Shown here: in pieces, positions 11,482-22,927 of the stretch
Layout of the letters: the number at the start of each line of letters is the position of its first letter
Numbering within the stretch: position 1 is the first letter of the stretch
Source of the DNA: Haberlea rhodopensis
Taxonomy: Eukaryota; Streptophyta; Magnoliopsida; Lamiales; Gesneriaceae
Length of the DNA: 64,000 bases
Direction of reading: 5' to 3'
Assembly: GCA_907163345.1 (NCBI GenBank)
Contig: CAJQUN010000946.1
Span: 1 to 64,000, forward strand
Position numbers and translations under genes: made by a program
Notes under the pieces: model-generated
Seen by the model: the letters and a program-made list of their open reading frames with translations, nothing else
The model's database searches: none
What the model was told of the DNA's origin: nothing

Positions 11482-12004
11482 ACCTTGCTGACTGACTCGA
11501 TGCCATTTGCCTTCACTATCAGAATATGTCAAAGCAGTGCGCTCATCAGTTGGATTGAATGGTAAGAAATGAACCTCTTGAATGCTCGCTCTTGCCTTTT
11601 ACCATGTAATAGAAGCAGTTCTCTTAATCAATGAGTGTCCATGGTACCAACAAATAGATCAAAATGGGAATGCGGCCGCCCATAAAATCATCTCAAATGG
11701 ATGCAATTTAATGTCTTCATACCTCCTTGGGATCTGCCAACAATCCTACTATGGCAGCATCAATGGCATCTTGGTTTTCCAACCGAGAGGCTCTGGCAGC
11801 CATTAGAACAACGGTATCTAAGTCCACTCCTTTAGAGAAGACCTACAATCGTAAATGAGACTAAGGAGTTAAAACATGCATTCAAATGCCAACTCCATAA
11901 GCAAACCATACACAATTTTATCGACCTCAATTAGATTTGTCAACTATAAGTTTGTTAAATGTCAAAGTTCCAGTTTTGTCACTGCAAAGCACATCCATGC
12001 CACC
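11482..12004 (-). pseudogene. plasma-membrane H+-ATPase (P3A P-type ATPase) fragment, introns retained
   Basis: Three exon pieces read on the minus strand. About 12004-11926 contains MDVLCSDKTGTLT, the P-type ATPase phosphorylation motif with its catalytic Asp, followed by NKLIVDK. 11842-11723 encodes 40 residues beginning VFSKGVDLDTVVLMAARASR and ending ADPKE. 11595-11482 encodes QEVHFLPFNPTDERTALTY and ends near GKWHRVSQQ. All match the catalytic P/N-domain region of plant plasma-membrane proton pumps, which export H+ using ATP. The gaps between pieces are intron-like: GAG|GTATG...AAAAG|GCAAGA between the second and third, and ...TGTAG|GTCTTC before the second. So this is a DNA-level copy, not a retrocopy. 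The exon holding DKTGTLT has a small frame-disrupting deletion after VDK, and sequence on both sides is not ATPase. It is a truncated, dead fragment. Confidence 0.85.
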
Positions 12005-12139
12005 AAAATGAAATTATTCCAACGTTACCGTTTTGCATCTACCAAATTCTATAAATACTTTAAACTCTAATCCCATAACAAAAATTAAAATCTAATTAAT
12101 AACACCACTACTTATAATCGGAAAATTAGAGATTAAATA

Positions 12140-12190
12140 AAAATTCCATTTGAATGCACCAAGAAAATCTATTTGAATGCACCAAGAAAA
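12140..12190. repeat. 28-bp tandem duplication
   Basis: TTTGAATGCACCAAGAAAAT occurs twice in succession. Function unknown; probably replication slippage. Confidence 0.6.
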
Positions 12191-12551
12191 TCAAGATTTC
12201 TATCCTTAGTTTTTCTGGTTGCCATTGTTGGCTTTTAAATGACATAAAAATTCAAAATCATGAACCCGACAAACATCCATCGCAAGCAAACACATTTCTG
12301 AATGATACATCAGCACCAATTAATTTCCTTAAAGCAAATTCCTTCAGCTTAAAATCTTGCCACTGGACTGACATGCAAGAAATATGCGTATCACAACCTC
12401 CACTTTCGCGTTATCCCATCAAATCCAAGAAACAAATAGCACACTTCAGCAAATTTAGACTGGAAAAAATTCATATTTCCTACAATAAATTTAAAAATAG
12501 CCCTTGTAGAAATCCTTATCTGACTCTTGGATGAATGTTGGCAACAAACGC

Positions 12552-13026
12552 TCAATGTCTGAGAATTTGAGCGCCGAGCAAGATGAGCGATTGAGTGTAG
12601 GTGAAGGCGCAAGTGGTGGATTTTTTTTTCACGCAGAGCCGCTGAGGGTTTTGGAGAGGCAGAGAGAGGAGAAAGTAGTTGGGTGAGTTGGGATTGTTAA
12701 TACTTGGGTTGGGGCTAAACTTAAACAAAAAAAATATTCTGTGGTGCTCGCCCAGCCAAGCCCTTGCTGCAAGTCCACCCCTTATAACAGCCTTCTCCTG
12801 GCGCTTGCTCTCCTTACCCTCGGTGGCACCGAGATCGACGAAGATGAGTAAATCTCGCGTCTGCCGCACCAAAACGGTAGGAGTCGAGGTAGATGATGCA
12901 TATGACGGAGGAGAGGAGGAGGTCGGCAAGGTAGATGCGGGCATAGTCGAGGGATTCGTCCAAGGCGTGGCGGATAGAGGGGGAGATGAGGTGGTTGACG
13001 GTGGTTCTTATGCAGACTAAACACAA
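12552..13026 (-). other. GC-rich island with unrecognised coding-like frames
   Basis: This is the only GC-rich stretch between 3 and 27 kb. The minus-strand frame 13026-12814 (contains SIRHALDESLDYARIYLADL) and the overlapping minus frame 12944-12552 both look compositionally coding. A plus frame 12679-13020 also exists. The 13026-12814 frame has the more protein-like composition, with alternating hydrophobic and charged residues. No family is recognised. It could be a decayed exon of the gene tract that also donated the ATPase fragment, but that is speculation. Confidence 0.25.
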
Positions 13027-13109
13027 AAATAACTTGGATGATGACTGAATTGAATGGTAAAGCTGAAAGAATGGCCTCCAAATAAAAAATCACAGAAAAA
13101 GAAACGACT

Positions 13110-13700
13110 ACATATTAATAAATTAGTGTCTCTAGCACACGGTATGTGCTTTCTGCTTTCATAATCTTTTTTCGATTGATTTTTTTTAACTTTTTTCGGA
13201 ATTTAATTACAAAGTGATATGATAATATTATAATTGGTAATATTATTAAGAGTATTATTGATATTTTAAGAATATAGTATATTAGGATAATTAAAAAGTC
13301 TCAATGATATTTCAGTCATTTACATATTGATATACTATTTGTGATCAGTAAAAAATTTAGGGATATTTTGGTAATTACATGGTCATACGAAAAGACCATG
13401 ATAATTTACTTTCTATAGCCTCCTCTTTTTATAATCTAGTAAAAATATAGAGATTACTAGATTATTATAAAGTAATAATTTTATAGAAATTTTATTGTAC
13501 ATATAATTACTTATATTAAAACTTTTAATATAAATAACAGGACGGTTAATCAATACTAGTCATATATTATTGGCAGGTTTCCAAAATCTCGTCAATTAAT
13601 TACAAATATAATAACTATTAATGACTAGTAAATTTATGAGCATAATAGTTAAAAATAGTAGAATGTTTTTTATCAGTTAGCGTTTATTGATGAAATCTAT
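13110..13700. other. AT-rich spacer
   Basis: Very AT-rich. A weak self-complementary stretch lies at about 13432-13472 (ATAATCTAGTAAAAATATAG, then CTAGATTATTATAAAG). No gene. Confidence 0.35.
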
Positions 13701-13705
13701 ATAAT

Positions 13706-13892
13706 TACTATACATTGTAACCTTCATAAATTAATACTCGATAAATTAATAATATCTCTAAAATAATATATTTTTCAGTCCCAACTTGATCTTAACATTA
13801 TTAATTTAATACTTGATACATTTATAATCTCGTTAAATTAATAAAATTTTATGGTTCTAACATTATACATTTATAGAGATTTTACTGTATAT
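13706..13892. mobile_element. AT-rich MITE of a widespread plant type
   Basis: Left end TACATTGTAACCTTCATAAA and, inverted, right end TACAGTAAAATCTCTATAAA are partly complementary. The interior has the characteristic series ATTAATACTCGATAAATTAA and CCCAACTTGATCTTAACATT, ending TTATAGAGATTTTACTGTA. Similar non-coding sequences occur widely in dicot genomes (recalled from general knowledge). No target duplication was verified. Confidence 0.5.
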
Positions 13893-14116
13893 TTTTTGTT
13901 TCCTTTTTTTCATTATAAATGATCCAGTATTTTTTAATATTGAATGTAGGAAATATTTCAATCATAATCTGAATCACACCTAGAGATTTGAATCTTTTAT
14001 TATTTTTATGATTAATATTATTGATATCAATTTATTTCTTATCATTTATTAATTTATTGTTATTACAAATATTTTTTTAACTAGTTCTTATTATTAATAT
14101 TATTTTTTATTTACTT

Positions 14117-14149
14117 CTCTCCCCCCCTCCCCCCTCCCCCACCCCCCCA
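14117..14149. repeat. C-rich low-complexity tract
   Basis: A polypyrimidine tract of C runs broken by single T or A (CTCTCCCCCCCTCCCCCCTC). On the minus strand it is a G-run tract that could in principle form a G-quadruplex. Confidence 0.85.
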
Positions 14150-14292
14150 AATCTTTACTAAATCATAAGCTATTCTTTACTAAATCATAAGCTATATTAT
14201 AGCTATATAAATATTTCAACGGCATCTCTTTTATTTGTATAATACCCGGAGACACAACAACAACATCAATTGATAAGATTCGTATATATCTT

Positions 14293-14446
14293 CTTTACTG
14301 GTGCTATCAACTCCTGTGGGGCCAATCCACGCGGTGGCGTAAAACCTTGGTTTCAATTGGGTTCTCCACTAGTGGACGGTGGGATTGGTCCCCCAGATTA
14401 GTCGGTCTTCGGGTCGGATACCGAGTTATCAAAAAGAAAAAATATT
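14293..14446 (+). mobile_element. probable SINE, 3' part with A-rich tail
   Basis: GTGGGATTGGTCCCCCAGAT, then GGTCGGATACCGAGTTATC and an AAAAAGAAAAAA tail, resemble the 3' portion of plant SINEs. A decayed B-box-like stretch (GGTTTCAATTGGGTT) lies upstream. No clear target duplication was found. Confidence 0.35.
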
Positions 14447-14559
14447 TCTATCACCAGCAACACCATCATACTTTTTGCATATCATTATTTATTTTCTCAA
14501 AGTAAAATTCTCAAAAGATAGTTCTGCAGATTTTAAAAAAAAAAAAAACAAAAAGATAA

Positions 14560-15420
14560 CCCCATAGCCCAGCAGATCATCATCCATGTACACATCTCTC
14601 AAAATCTCCAAATCAGTAGGAGCGCATCACCCTGCTCAGTAAGTCCAGATATCAAGTATCATATTGCTCACCTACAATGCATGAACTACGTGAACTAACA
14701 CCCAATAAATAAAATCATGCATGCTATGAAAATGATATGAAACATCAATATCATATATACTTAGATGCACACTCGAAAATATATAACATTGTATTCAAAA
14801 TCATATTTTTCATGGGCCCTTGACCCAGCTACTATGCACCGAAACAGAGCTCTGAACAATATCAATAGGCACACAGCCAATATATAAGATCGATACAGTC
14901 GAATGGCCCATCCTCCCGTGACCCCAGAGGCACATTACTGAACAACCATGCTATCACCCGAGAAATATCCCACCCACGCATCAATCAAAAGAAGAATATT
15001 AGCAAGTGGACCATCCCCCAATGATTACCAAGGCCACATACCGAACAACCCCTTTAATCCTCTGAGGAGTATCATTTTAATCATCTGAGGAGTATCACAC
15101 ATACCATATCATATAAATCTGTCTCGCAAACTTCAGTGCCATAACAGTGGTCAACAAAATATTTTCTTTTTCTCAAAATAGTGCATGCTAGACATCAAAT
15201 ATACTCATGCATTATGTATATACATGCAAATGCAAATGAACAGTTAATTCAATACAACATCAATTAAATATTTCAACATCAATTAAATATTTTGAACATC
15301 AAATATTACATATATATCACCTTATTCAAGCACCAACACAATTAATATCACAAGAAATACTATGTTAATATATTGTAATTGGAGATGGATTTTTACTTAC
15401 CTTTCACTTGCTGATATCTT
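14560..15420 (-). other. decayed LTR- or leader-like repeat, unclassified
   Basis: Read on the minus strand, this stretch has the texture of a Ty3/gypsy LTR or leader: long G/T-rich non-coding sequence, repeats of GATACTCCTCAG(A/G)(T/G)GATTAAA, and a short motif block ending ...GATGCGCTCCTACTGATTTG. It shows neither clear TG...CA ends nor coding sequence. Composition (more GC, fewer poly-A/T runs) differs from both neighbours. Confidence 0.3.
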
Positions 15421-15552
15421 ACTCTCTAGATTATTTCAAAATCTCGGTGGTGGAATAATCTATAACATTACCAATATCAATTATGATGCCTGCCCAGTAC
15501 GATTATTATTTAAAATATAACATACTAGCAGTTTTATGTTATCGGAAGAACC

Positions 15553-15554
15553 AC

Positions 15555-15581
<27 letters not shown>
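15553..15581. repeat. (TA)n microsatellite
   Basis: About 14 uninterrupted TA dinucleotides. Confidence 0.95.
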
Positions 15582-15585
<4 letters not shown>

Positions 15586-15699
15586 TAACTAAATTTTTAA
15601 GTCATACTCTAAATTCTTTCTAAAACAGAGTAGTCATAACTTAATTACAATGGCTATGTTTATGCCCATCATTTGAACTAATACTTCTTAAATATTTAT

Positions 15700-17820
15700 A
15701 TTATTCACTTTGGATGCGTTAGGTTGCTTTGATATAAAAAATGATGGATAGATTAGAAAATGAATAATGGTTTGATAATGAGTTGATAAGTAAACTAATG
15801 GATAAGTCATATTGTATTTGATTCGTATAGTTACTAAAATATAAGCAATATTGTGTTTGATGTACTTTATAATGAGTAGTATAGATTAATTTTATTCATA
15901 AAATGGTAAAAAAACCCTTTATCAAATATTTTTGTTTATAAATTTATTAATATATTTACATAATAAATAATAGTATGTAATTAATTCAATTTATCTTTTA
16001 ATGTTACTAACATAAATACAAGGGTACTCCAACACATATAAAAATCGCTAATACACTACTAAGATATTACTCGAGACAATAACGAAGTACTAATACAAAT
16101 CGCTCATACACTACTAAGACATTACTCGAGACAATAACGAAATACTAACCAAAACCAACAAAAATTAAAAAAAAACAACACAAGCTTTCTTCACACCGAC
16201 AAAATATCCTTGAGATATATATGGAAGTTCGATTCGAGCCTACGATGCTAGCGTACCAACTAGAGCAACATTGAGAACCACCCTGACTAGAAGATTGGAG
16301 TAGAACTTGATATTATACATATATCTATTCCCAAGTTGTTCCACAACCTCATCATCAGTGATCTTCAAAGTCAAAAATCACAGACTAATGAACAAGCTAA
16401 GATTTGCAACACAATAAGCATACAAAATTAGATATTCAACCTGTACTTTAATGCTCGGGCAAGAAAATTTAACCGGAGCAGGGAATTACCCCAAGGCTGC
16501 TCATAAGCCCACCTATATCTGTTTAATATCCCAGCCTCCGATACGCAACTCCAGACTTTAAGCAAATCAATTGCCAGAGCAAATAAGTGGTAAGATCAGG
16601 AAAATGGAGCTCTAATTAGTTCTTGTATGCTTCAAAAACAAGTGTCCATATATGGCCAATAGGCGATGAATCACTTACCAAACCATGAAAAACATGGATG
16701 GTACTCTCAAACGCAGACAGGAAAAGAAACAAGAACCTTTAACTTCTCACAATTATCCCAGCATTACAGAGTTACAGTCCAAATGAACAAGAATAACCAT
16801 TTATCTAATAAAGGTTGAAAAGGGATTTCTGCTTCCTTTTCAAGTAACATAAAACTGTAAAAAAACGCAACAAATGGATCATAAATTACAAGAGACTGAA
16901 GAGAGTCTATTTTTTACCAGGCCCCTTTTCCAATATCATCCCAAAATATGCAAATCTTCCCAATAAACAAATCCATCTAAATTGTACAGTTGTATGTGCG
17001 TAATCATGGCTAACCTAGCTACAGACAAGAACATGTCTCAAAGCCCACAAGGTTTGAGAGTTGGGAGAAGTTTCCTGATCTCGGTTCCCGCTGATGAAGC
17101 CATCTTTTCTTTGCTCCCTAATATTAAGCATAGCGTTCTTACATTCGTTGCATTTCGTAGAATTTCAAGAATTTTATATTATCCTTTCATTCTCCAAACT
17201 TAGCTAGCAACATATATTAAATTTGTCATTTTTTTCACTATCCTTTGCTTGTAATAGCATGGATTTACTCATCTCAAAGGCATTATTTAGTTGCATCACA
17301 AAATATTTATTTAAATAATATACACTCAAAAAACACAAGAACATGATACAAATGATGTTCAACACGAGACAATTTTACCATGGAAAGAAATTCTCTAGTT
17401 TTAGGCTTCAACACTTATGTAACTTAGTCACAAATAAACAGGGGCGGAACCAAGGGGATGCATATGTGTATATATATGCTATACCAAGTCATGCATGGAA
17501 AGGTATTGTGGTATGGTGGTTGCACGCTTCTTTATCCTTGAAAGTGACCAATGTTCGAAACTCATTTCTCTCGTAGTTTTTTCCCCCTCTACAATGGAAA
17601 ATTTACAATATTGATAATAGATTAACCTTAAAAGTTCTGGGTTTCAGGTAAGGTTGGACTCGAACCACGGATTATAAGGTACGTATGACGTATGAGCATA
17701 GCCCTTTAATATAATTACAATTGTTGAGTGCTTGGTACACTGTATTGTATTGAATGTATATGGAAATGCATGGTTCATGGTATTTGCTACACACACCTTA
17801 TACCTTAAAATTTACAATGT
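15700..17820. other. spacer with small repeats and weak gene traces
   Basis: 15716-15935 looks like a MITE edge (GTTAGGTTGCTTTGATAT; AATACAAGGGTACTCC follows downstream). 16028-16150 contains a tandem duplication (AATCGCTAATACACTACTAAG, then AATCGCTCATACACTACTAAG). On the minus strand, 16370-16230 has an open stretch of about 45 codons (includes ITDDEVVEQLGNRYMYN) that may be a last exon, and 17114-17050 has a short ATG frame (MASSAGTEIRKLLPTLKPCG). Neither is recognised and they could not be joined. 16200-16250 has a tRNA-like B-box (minus strand GGCTCGAATCGAAC). Confidence 0.3.
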
Positions 17821-17826
17821 TGATAA

Positions 17827-18523
17827 TGTTGGAAATTTGAATCAAATTAAATGGTGTGTCCATTCATGTTGGGGTGCATTGTTTCATGATTAGATGCTTC
17901 CAAATTAAATGGTGTGTCCATTCATGTTGGGGTGCAATGTGTCATGATTAGATGCTTCCAAATTAAATGGTGTGTCCATTCATGTTGGGGTGCAATGTTT
18001 CATGATTAGATGCTTCCAAATTAAATGGTGTGTCCATTCATGTTGGGGTGCAATTTTTCATGTCTTGATGACACAACTTGGTATACTATATAAGAAACAA
18101 CCTTTGAATGAATTAGACATGGAATTTGAGTAATTCACATCATATTTGAATATGGAATTTGAGTAATTCACATCATATTTGAAGATGGAATTTGAGTAAT
18201 TCACATCACGTTTGAAGATGTAATTTTTGGAAATTCACATCATATTTGAAGATCAAAATTTGAGTAATTTTGTGAGTCTTCATGATTGTTATGGTTGAGC
18301 GTTTTTAGACCTTTGTGGTTTAAAGGATTTGTGATTTGGAGTGCTCCTATTACAAATCATAGTCGTTGTATCTTGGGAGACAAATTGCCAAAGTAAACCG
18401 TTAGCACCGTAGCGGAGCAATATTGTCTTAAGGACAGAGATTATAAATCTCGCCTCGACATTCTAGCCATTTGTTGTGCTTGCTACTTTCCTAAGATACA
18501 CACCCAATGAATTTTGTACAACA
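17827..18523 (+). repeat. 5' LTR of the copia element, with two internal tandem arrays
   Basis: 697 bp, TG...CA. It contains four 58-bp units (starts 17844, 17902, 17960, 18018; each with AAATTAAATGGTGTGTCC) and, from 18121, four to five 33-bp units (GGAATTTGAGTAATTCACAT). Between them lies ACTATATAAGAAACAACC, a likely TATA box. The 58-bp array is thus immediately upstream of the promoter and could act as a repeated enhancer; this is inferred. Confidence 0.85.
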
Positions 18524-18547
18524 ATCTTAAGACAATATGAGCAACAA

Positions 18548-19220
18548 ATGGTTTCGTCGAGTACAACAACGACTCTCGTTCATCATGGTGAAATGCCTGA
18601 AAAGTACAATGGAAACGATTTCAAGCGATGGCAACAAAAGATGTTTTATTTGACAACCTTGGGGTTGGCAAGGTTCCTCAATGAGGATGCTCCTACTATT
18701 ATGGAGAGTGAAACCGACAACCAAAAGAGAGTTGCGGTTGATGCGTGGAATCAAAGCAATTTCCTGTGCAAAAAATTATATTCTAAATGGACTGGACAAC
18801 ACATTATACAATGTGTATTGTCTAGTGAAGACGGCCAAGGAATTGTGGCAATCCTTGGAGAAAAAGTATAGATCCGAGGATGCCGGCATGAAGAAATTCA
18901 TCGTTTGGCGATTCCTGGATTTCAAAATGGTTGATACAAAGCCTGTGATAGCACAAGTGCAAGATTTGAAAGTAATCATGCACGAAATTCATGCGGAGGG
19001 AATGATTCTAAGTGACTCATTCCAAGTGACCGCCATGATTGAAAAGTTGCCTCCGTCATGGAAGGACTTCAAGAATTATCTCAAGCATAAGCGAAAATAG
19101 ATGAATCTTGAAGACCTTGTGATTCGCTTGAGAATCGAAGAGGACAACAAAATTTCTGAAAGGTTACTCACAATGATGTTTGTGATGGAAAGATTGTGCA
19201 AACTAGAGATGTGAGAAAAG
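18548..19220 (+). pseudogene. copia Gag (UBN2-type), broken
   Basis: Starts at ATG 18548 (MVSSSTTTTLVHHGEMPEK), shortly after the 5' LTR. Typical copia Gag features follow: YNGNDFKRWQQKM, then KTAKELWQSL-like sequence (VKTAKELWQSLEKKY), then a conserved IEKLPPSWKDFKNYLKHK block and LEDLVIRLRIEE. Gag proteins form the virus-like particle that packages element RNA. The frame shifts near 18780-18870, there is an in-frame TAG after LKHKRK (about 19098-19100), and the zinc-knuckle region is missing. It is not translatable as a full Gag. Confidence 0.8.
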
Positions 19221-19369
19221 TAATTTGTTACTTTATCAATATTTGCACATGATATTGTTGTGACTTTTTTGCTATGAAGCAAAAACGAGGCCAGTGATGT
19301 GTTTAAACACTTCAAGAATGAGATTGATATAAAATTTAGCAAATGAGTTTTGCTATGGGAAATTGTGAG

Positions 19370-19780
19370 TAGATTATACTTGTGTTGTCTAAGAATTTGA
19401 CGCTTAAGCTTGAATCTGCAAGACTATAAAATCTTGAATTCGAGTTTCTAAGCTTTGTACGCTTAAAACACAAGTGATAAATCGAAGCCACAAATTTTGA
19501 TTAGGCGTTGCAATATCTCAAATTGGTTCATTTTGAATTTCTAAGCTAGTACGCTTATAACATGAATTTGCAAGTTTTAAAAAAAACTTGAATTCAAGTT
19601 TTCTAAGTTAGTGCGCTTAAATTGCAAAATGTGAACCGAGTTTGAGAATATTATCCAAGTTTCAACTTTTGTAAGCAAGTACGCTTAAATCCGAAATTTT
19701 CAAGAAATAAAAACTTGAATTTGGATTTGTAAGACTATAACGCTTAGAACTTGAAACACGGAAGTTTGAACGCCAGTGCA
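19370..19780 (+). repeat. degenerate tandem repeats, about 75-90 bp, in the copia interior
   Basis: Five imperfect units share a pattern of (C/T)TTGAATTC(A/G)AG, TTTCTAAG(C/T)T, (G)TACGCTTAAA and a following AAGTT-type stretch. They replace what would be pol in an autonomous relative. This looks like amplified junk sequence carried by a non-autonomous element. Confidence 0.6.
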
Positions 19781-20029
19781 CTTCGTTACTACCCGAAGTT
19801 GTGGGGGTTGCAATTCTAGGATTCAATCACTTACCACATTTAGGCAAGGACGAAAACCTTGTGATTGAAGGAAAATAGAGTTTCCTACAATATTTGAAAT
19901 GTGGGGGTACTTGGCTAAACTAGAAATGAAGGCCAAAGTAAAGTCATACTAAAAACCAAATAAAAGACATGAAGAGTTTGACAAGTCATGTTGTCAAATA
20001 TATTAATGAGTGTGACAAATGTGTACACA

Positions 20030-20180
20030 CCTAAGCATAGGTATGCTTGTGTATTGATGATATGCTCATTGGAGAAGCAATTTAGAAATCATCAAGTAAC
20101 AAAAGAAAAAATGTTGACAAAACATTTTGACATGTGTGCATCAAGAATAATGTTTGGAATGAAGTTTCCAAGACACTTGA
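20030..20180 (+). pseudogene. trace of copia reverse transcriptase
   Basis: Near 20045-20072 the plus strand reads LCIDDMLIG, the decayed RT active-site box (YVDDMLI in related elements). It is followed by about 30 codons with an HFDM stretch and GMKFP, in line with the residues that follow the RT box in copia. Flanking sequence is frame-broken on both sides, so only the signature survives. Confidence 0.55.
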
Positions 20181-21233
20181 AGAACGAAATCTCAAGGATT
20201 AATTCGAGTTTCAAATTTTAAGCTTTGTGTTTAAATTTCAAGTTTGCAAGAAATGTAATCTTGAACTTGTAATTTTTATGTGCTTAAAAATTTTGAATTG
20301 TGAATTAAAGTTGAGTATTTTGATCTGGTCTCGAATTTTGAAATAACGCGTTAACAACGCTTAAAATTCGATGATGGAAATATCCTAAAAGGATAAAATG
20401 ATGCAAAAGAGGTAACGTGATTATCAAAAATGAAGATATATTATTGTGGAAAATTCTCTATGGAAAACATATAAAGCTTCTTCGGCCGAGTTGCTTTATA
20501 AGTTGTTAGAGAAAAATCCTATGCATGCAACTAAAATGTGTTGCGATAATGCTATATGATAAAATGATCTCTAGTGGCATAATCATGAGTGATTATGTGA
20601 AACCGCGAATCCGCATATAAATTGGTTAACCGAGAGATCATGTGGAAGTTTATCGAGGGGAATGGAGTTAAAACCCTATAATCAAAATCTCATAGTGGAT
20701 ACCCAACCTTGTTGACTGGAGATCCCAAGATCTAGGTTCAAAAGGGACAACTAAATTATGAGATTGTATAAACACCTTGGAGAATTAATCTCCGACCCAT
20801 TCCTATGATAAGGGGTGTAGCCTGCAAAAAGGGTACGAGGATAGGCAAAAGGCCTTTAATGATTCCTAAGACATATAAGAATATGTTGGAGTATAGCGGG
20901 ATACTCTTCTAGGAGATCACCTACGTAAGTGCGAAGTGTGGCCGCTTCAAAGATGAAAAGCACTTATGAAACCAAGCGTGGTCCATGGCCGAAACGGACA
21001 CAACCGTAAGAAACCAATACGAAGGTTAGAATTATTATGGTGTGGGTTCAATTGTCTTGGTTTACACCAACGACTAAATAGTTCAAGACTATAAGTTCAC
21101 TATTAAGTCAAGTAAATCCGATTGAATACTACTACGGAAGATTCAAAGCCACAAGCTATCTCTCCCGATGCCATAATAGTTCGTTAAAAGCGCTCAATTA
21201 CATATATGCATTAATTTAATTCATGTGGGGGAT

Positions 21234-21952
21234 TGTTGGAAATTTGAATCAAATTAAATGGTGTGTCCATTCATGTTGGGGTGCATTGTTTCATGATTAG
21301 ATGCTTCCAAATTAAATGGTGTGTCCATTCATGTTGGGGTGCAATGTTTCATGATTAGATGCTTCCAAATTAAATGGTGTGTCCATTCATGTTGGGGTGC
21401 AATGTTTCATGATTAGATGCTTCCAAATTAAATGGTGTGTCCATTCATGTTGGGGTGCAATTTTTCATGATGGATGCTTCCAAATTGTGTCTCTTGATGA
21501 CACCACTTGGTATACTATATAAGAAACAACCTTTGAATGAATTAGACATGGAATTTGAGTAATTCACATCATATTTGAATATGGAATTTGAGTAATTCAC
21601 ATCATATTTGAAGATGGAATTTGAGTAATTCACATCACGTTTGAAGATGTAATTTTTGGAAATTCACATCATATTTGAAGATCAAAATTTGAGTAATTTT
21701 GTGAGTCTTCATGATTGTTATGGTTGAGCGTTTTTAGACCTTTGTGGTTTAAAGGATTTGTGATTTGGAGTGCTCCTATCACAAATCATAGTCGTTGTAT
21801 CTTGGGAGACAAATTGCCAAAGTAAACCGTTAGCACCGTAGCGGGGCAATATTGTCTTAAGGACAGAGATTATAAATCTCGCCTCGACATTCTAGCCATT
21901 TGTTGTGCTTGCTACTTTCCTAAGATACACACCCAATGAATTTTATACAACA
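21234..21952 (+). repeat. 3' LTR of the copia element
   Basis: 719 bp. It matches the 5' LTR except for about five substitutions and a 22-bp segment (ATGGATGCTTCCAAATTGTG region, about 21469-21490) absent from the 5' copy. It carries the same four 58-bp units (starts 21251, 21309, 21367, 21425) and the 33-bp array. Confidence 0.88.
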
Positions 21953-22009
21953 GATAATAAAAGAAAACAATAGAAATATATATGATGAAAAATATGAATC
22001 TATTTTCTT

Positions 22010-22201
22010 CCCTCCTTCCTTCTCTTCCGTCATCTCTTTTCCTCCCTTCTTGGCCCTGTTAAATTAGTGCATTCACACAAAAGGGATCAACTGATACTAG
22101 CGATCAGGTAACAATCAACAAAGCAATATTGTTGTACAATAAAGATTAGCAAAAGTTAGGGCTTCGGAGAGCTTACCGGTAGTGGCGAGGCGGCGCTTCA
22201 T
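22010..22201 (-). other. possible spliced leader/short ORF interrupted by the copia insertion
   Basis: Minus strand: ATG at 22201-22199, a 25-nt exon ending at a strong donor (G|GTAAGCTC), a 115-nt intron-like gap ending TTAACAG at 22056, and an exon that runs to the copia target site. The spliced frame would be only 16 codons. This is either a 5' leader or chance. If real, the copia element sits inside the transcript. Confidence 0.2.
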
Positions 22202-22785
22202 TGTCTCGACAATGGATAATTCGTCTGCAGCTATGGCTCTTCAATTCCATGTCATTTTTCTTCCTCACGCAGCGTACCAATGCTCGATGCAAATAGAGGC
22301 GTTATGCTGAATTCTGGCGATGCCTTATGCCAACCATGTCTCCTACTCTTCAATTTCGTTTAACATCGTTTTACTTCCCAATTCGCTATCGTTTTTTGCT
22401 TCAGGCTGGAATAGAAGGTCAAACTGGTAACTGTCTTCTTATCTATTGGTACTGTGTAAATGAAGATCCACAATCCCTCAAATGAGGAAGTATCTGTATT
22501 CAAGAATCTACAGTGAAAAAGAACTGCTAATATCGGGGCTTTGGGATAAGGCCTGAAAATTAAACATGTAACCAAACACTTGATTGTCCACATTTTCCAC
22601 CATTTTCCCATTCTTATCATCCAAACCAAACACAATCTTTAAGTTTAAGAATTCATAACAATAAAGACTTGCCACCTCAACTCACACTAGCAACATAATT
22701 AGAGAAGATAGGTAGCGACTCGAAGATTACCTCAAGTCTGGAGCTTATTGTGTGTTTCTTTTAGGGAAGGAGAATTCTTGCTTCT

Positions 22786-22816
22786 TTTTTTTTTTTTTTT
22801 TTGCTTTTTTTTTTCT
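22786..22816. repeat. poly-T tracts
   Basis: Two long T runs separated by GC. They may be the A-tail remnant of a minus-strand retroposon, but no body was identified next to them. Confidence 0.6.
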
Positions 22817-22927
22817 TCTACGTTTAGTTGGGTTTTACATATATTCTTTGTACATAACACGTACATAATACATATACTTTTTATAAATTGAGTCGGTCTA
22901 AATTTTCATGATTACAACTTGTCATCT

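Larger units (their letters stand above)
17827..21952 (+). mobile_element. non-autonomous Ty1/copia LTR retrotransposon, complete with TSD
   Basis: Two LTRs starting TGTTGGAAATTTGAATC and ending ACAACA enclose 2.7 kb. The target duplication GATAA is at 17822-17826 and 21953-21957. A purine tract (TGTGGGGGA) sits directly before the 3' LTR. The interior codes a UBN2-type copia Gag and then degenerates. Only traces of reverse transcriptase remain, for example a CIDDMLIG-like stretch near 20055. No canonical iMet-type primer site (TGGTATCAGAGC) follows the 5' LTR. LTRs differ by about five substitutions plus one 22-bp indel, so the insertion is recent, and its proteins were presumably supplied by another copia element. 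It lies on the plus strand and splits a host segment whose minus strand carries a possible leader (22201-22055). Confidence 0.9.

Noticed and set aside
11660..11690. GCGGCCGC (NotI site) as a construct scar
   Set aside because: It lies inside the intron of the H+-ATPase fragment with normal plant sequence on both sides.
14117..14149. C-rich tract as a telomere- or rDNA-like signal
   Set aside because: There is no TTTAGGG repeat or ribosomal sequence; it is simple low-complexity DNA.
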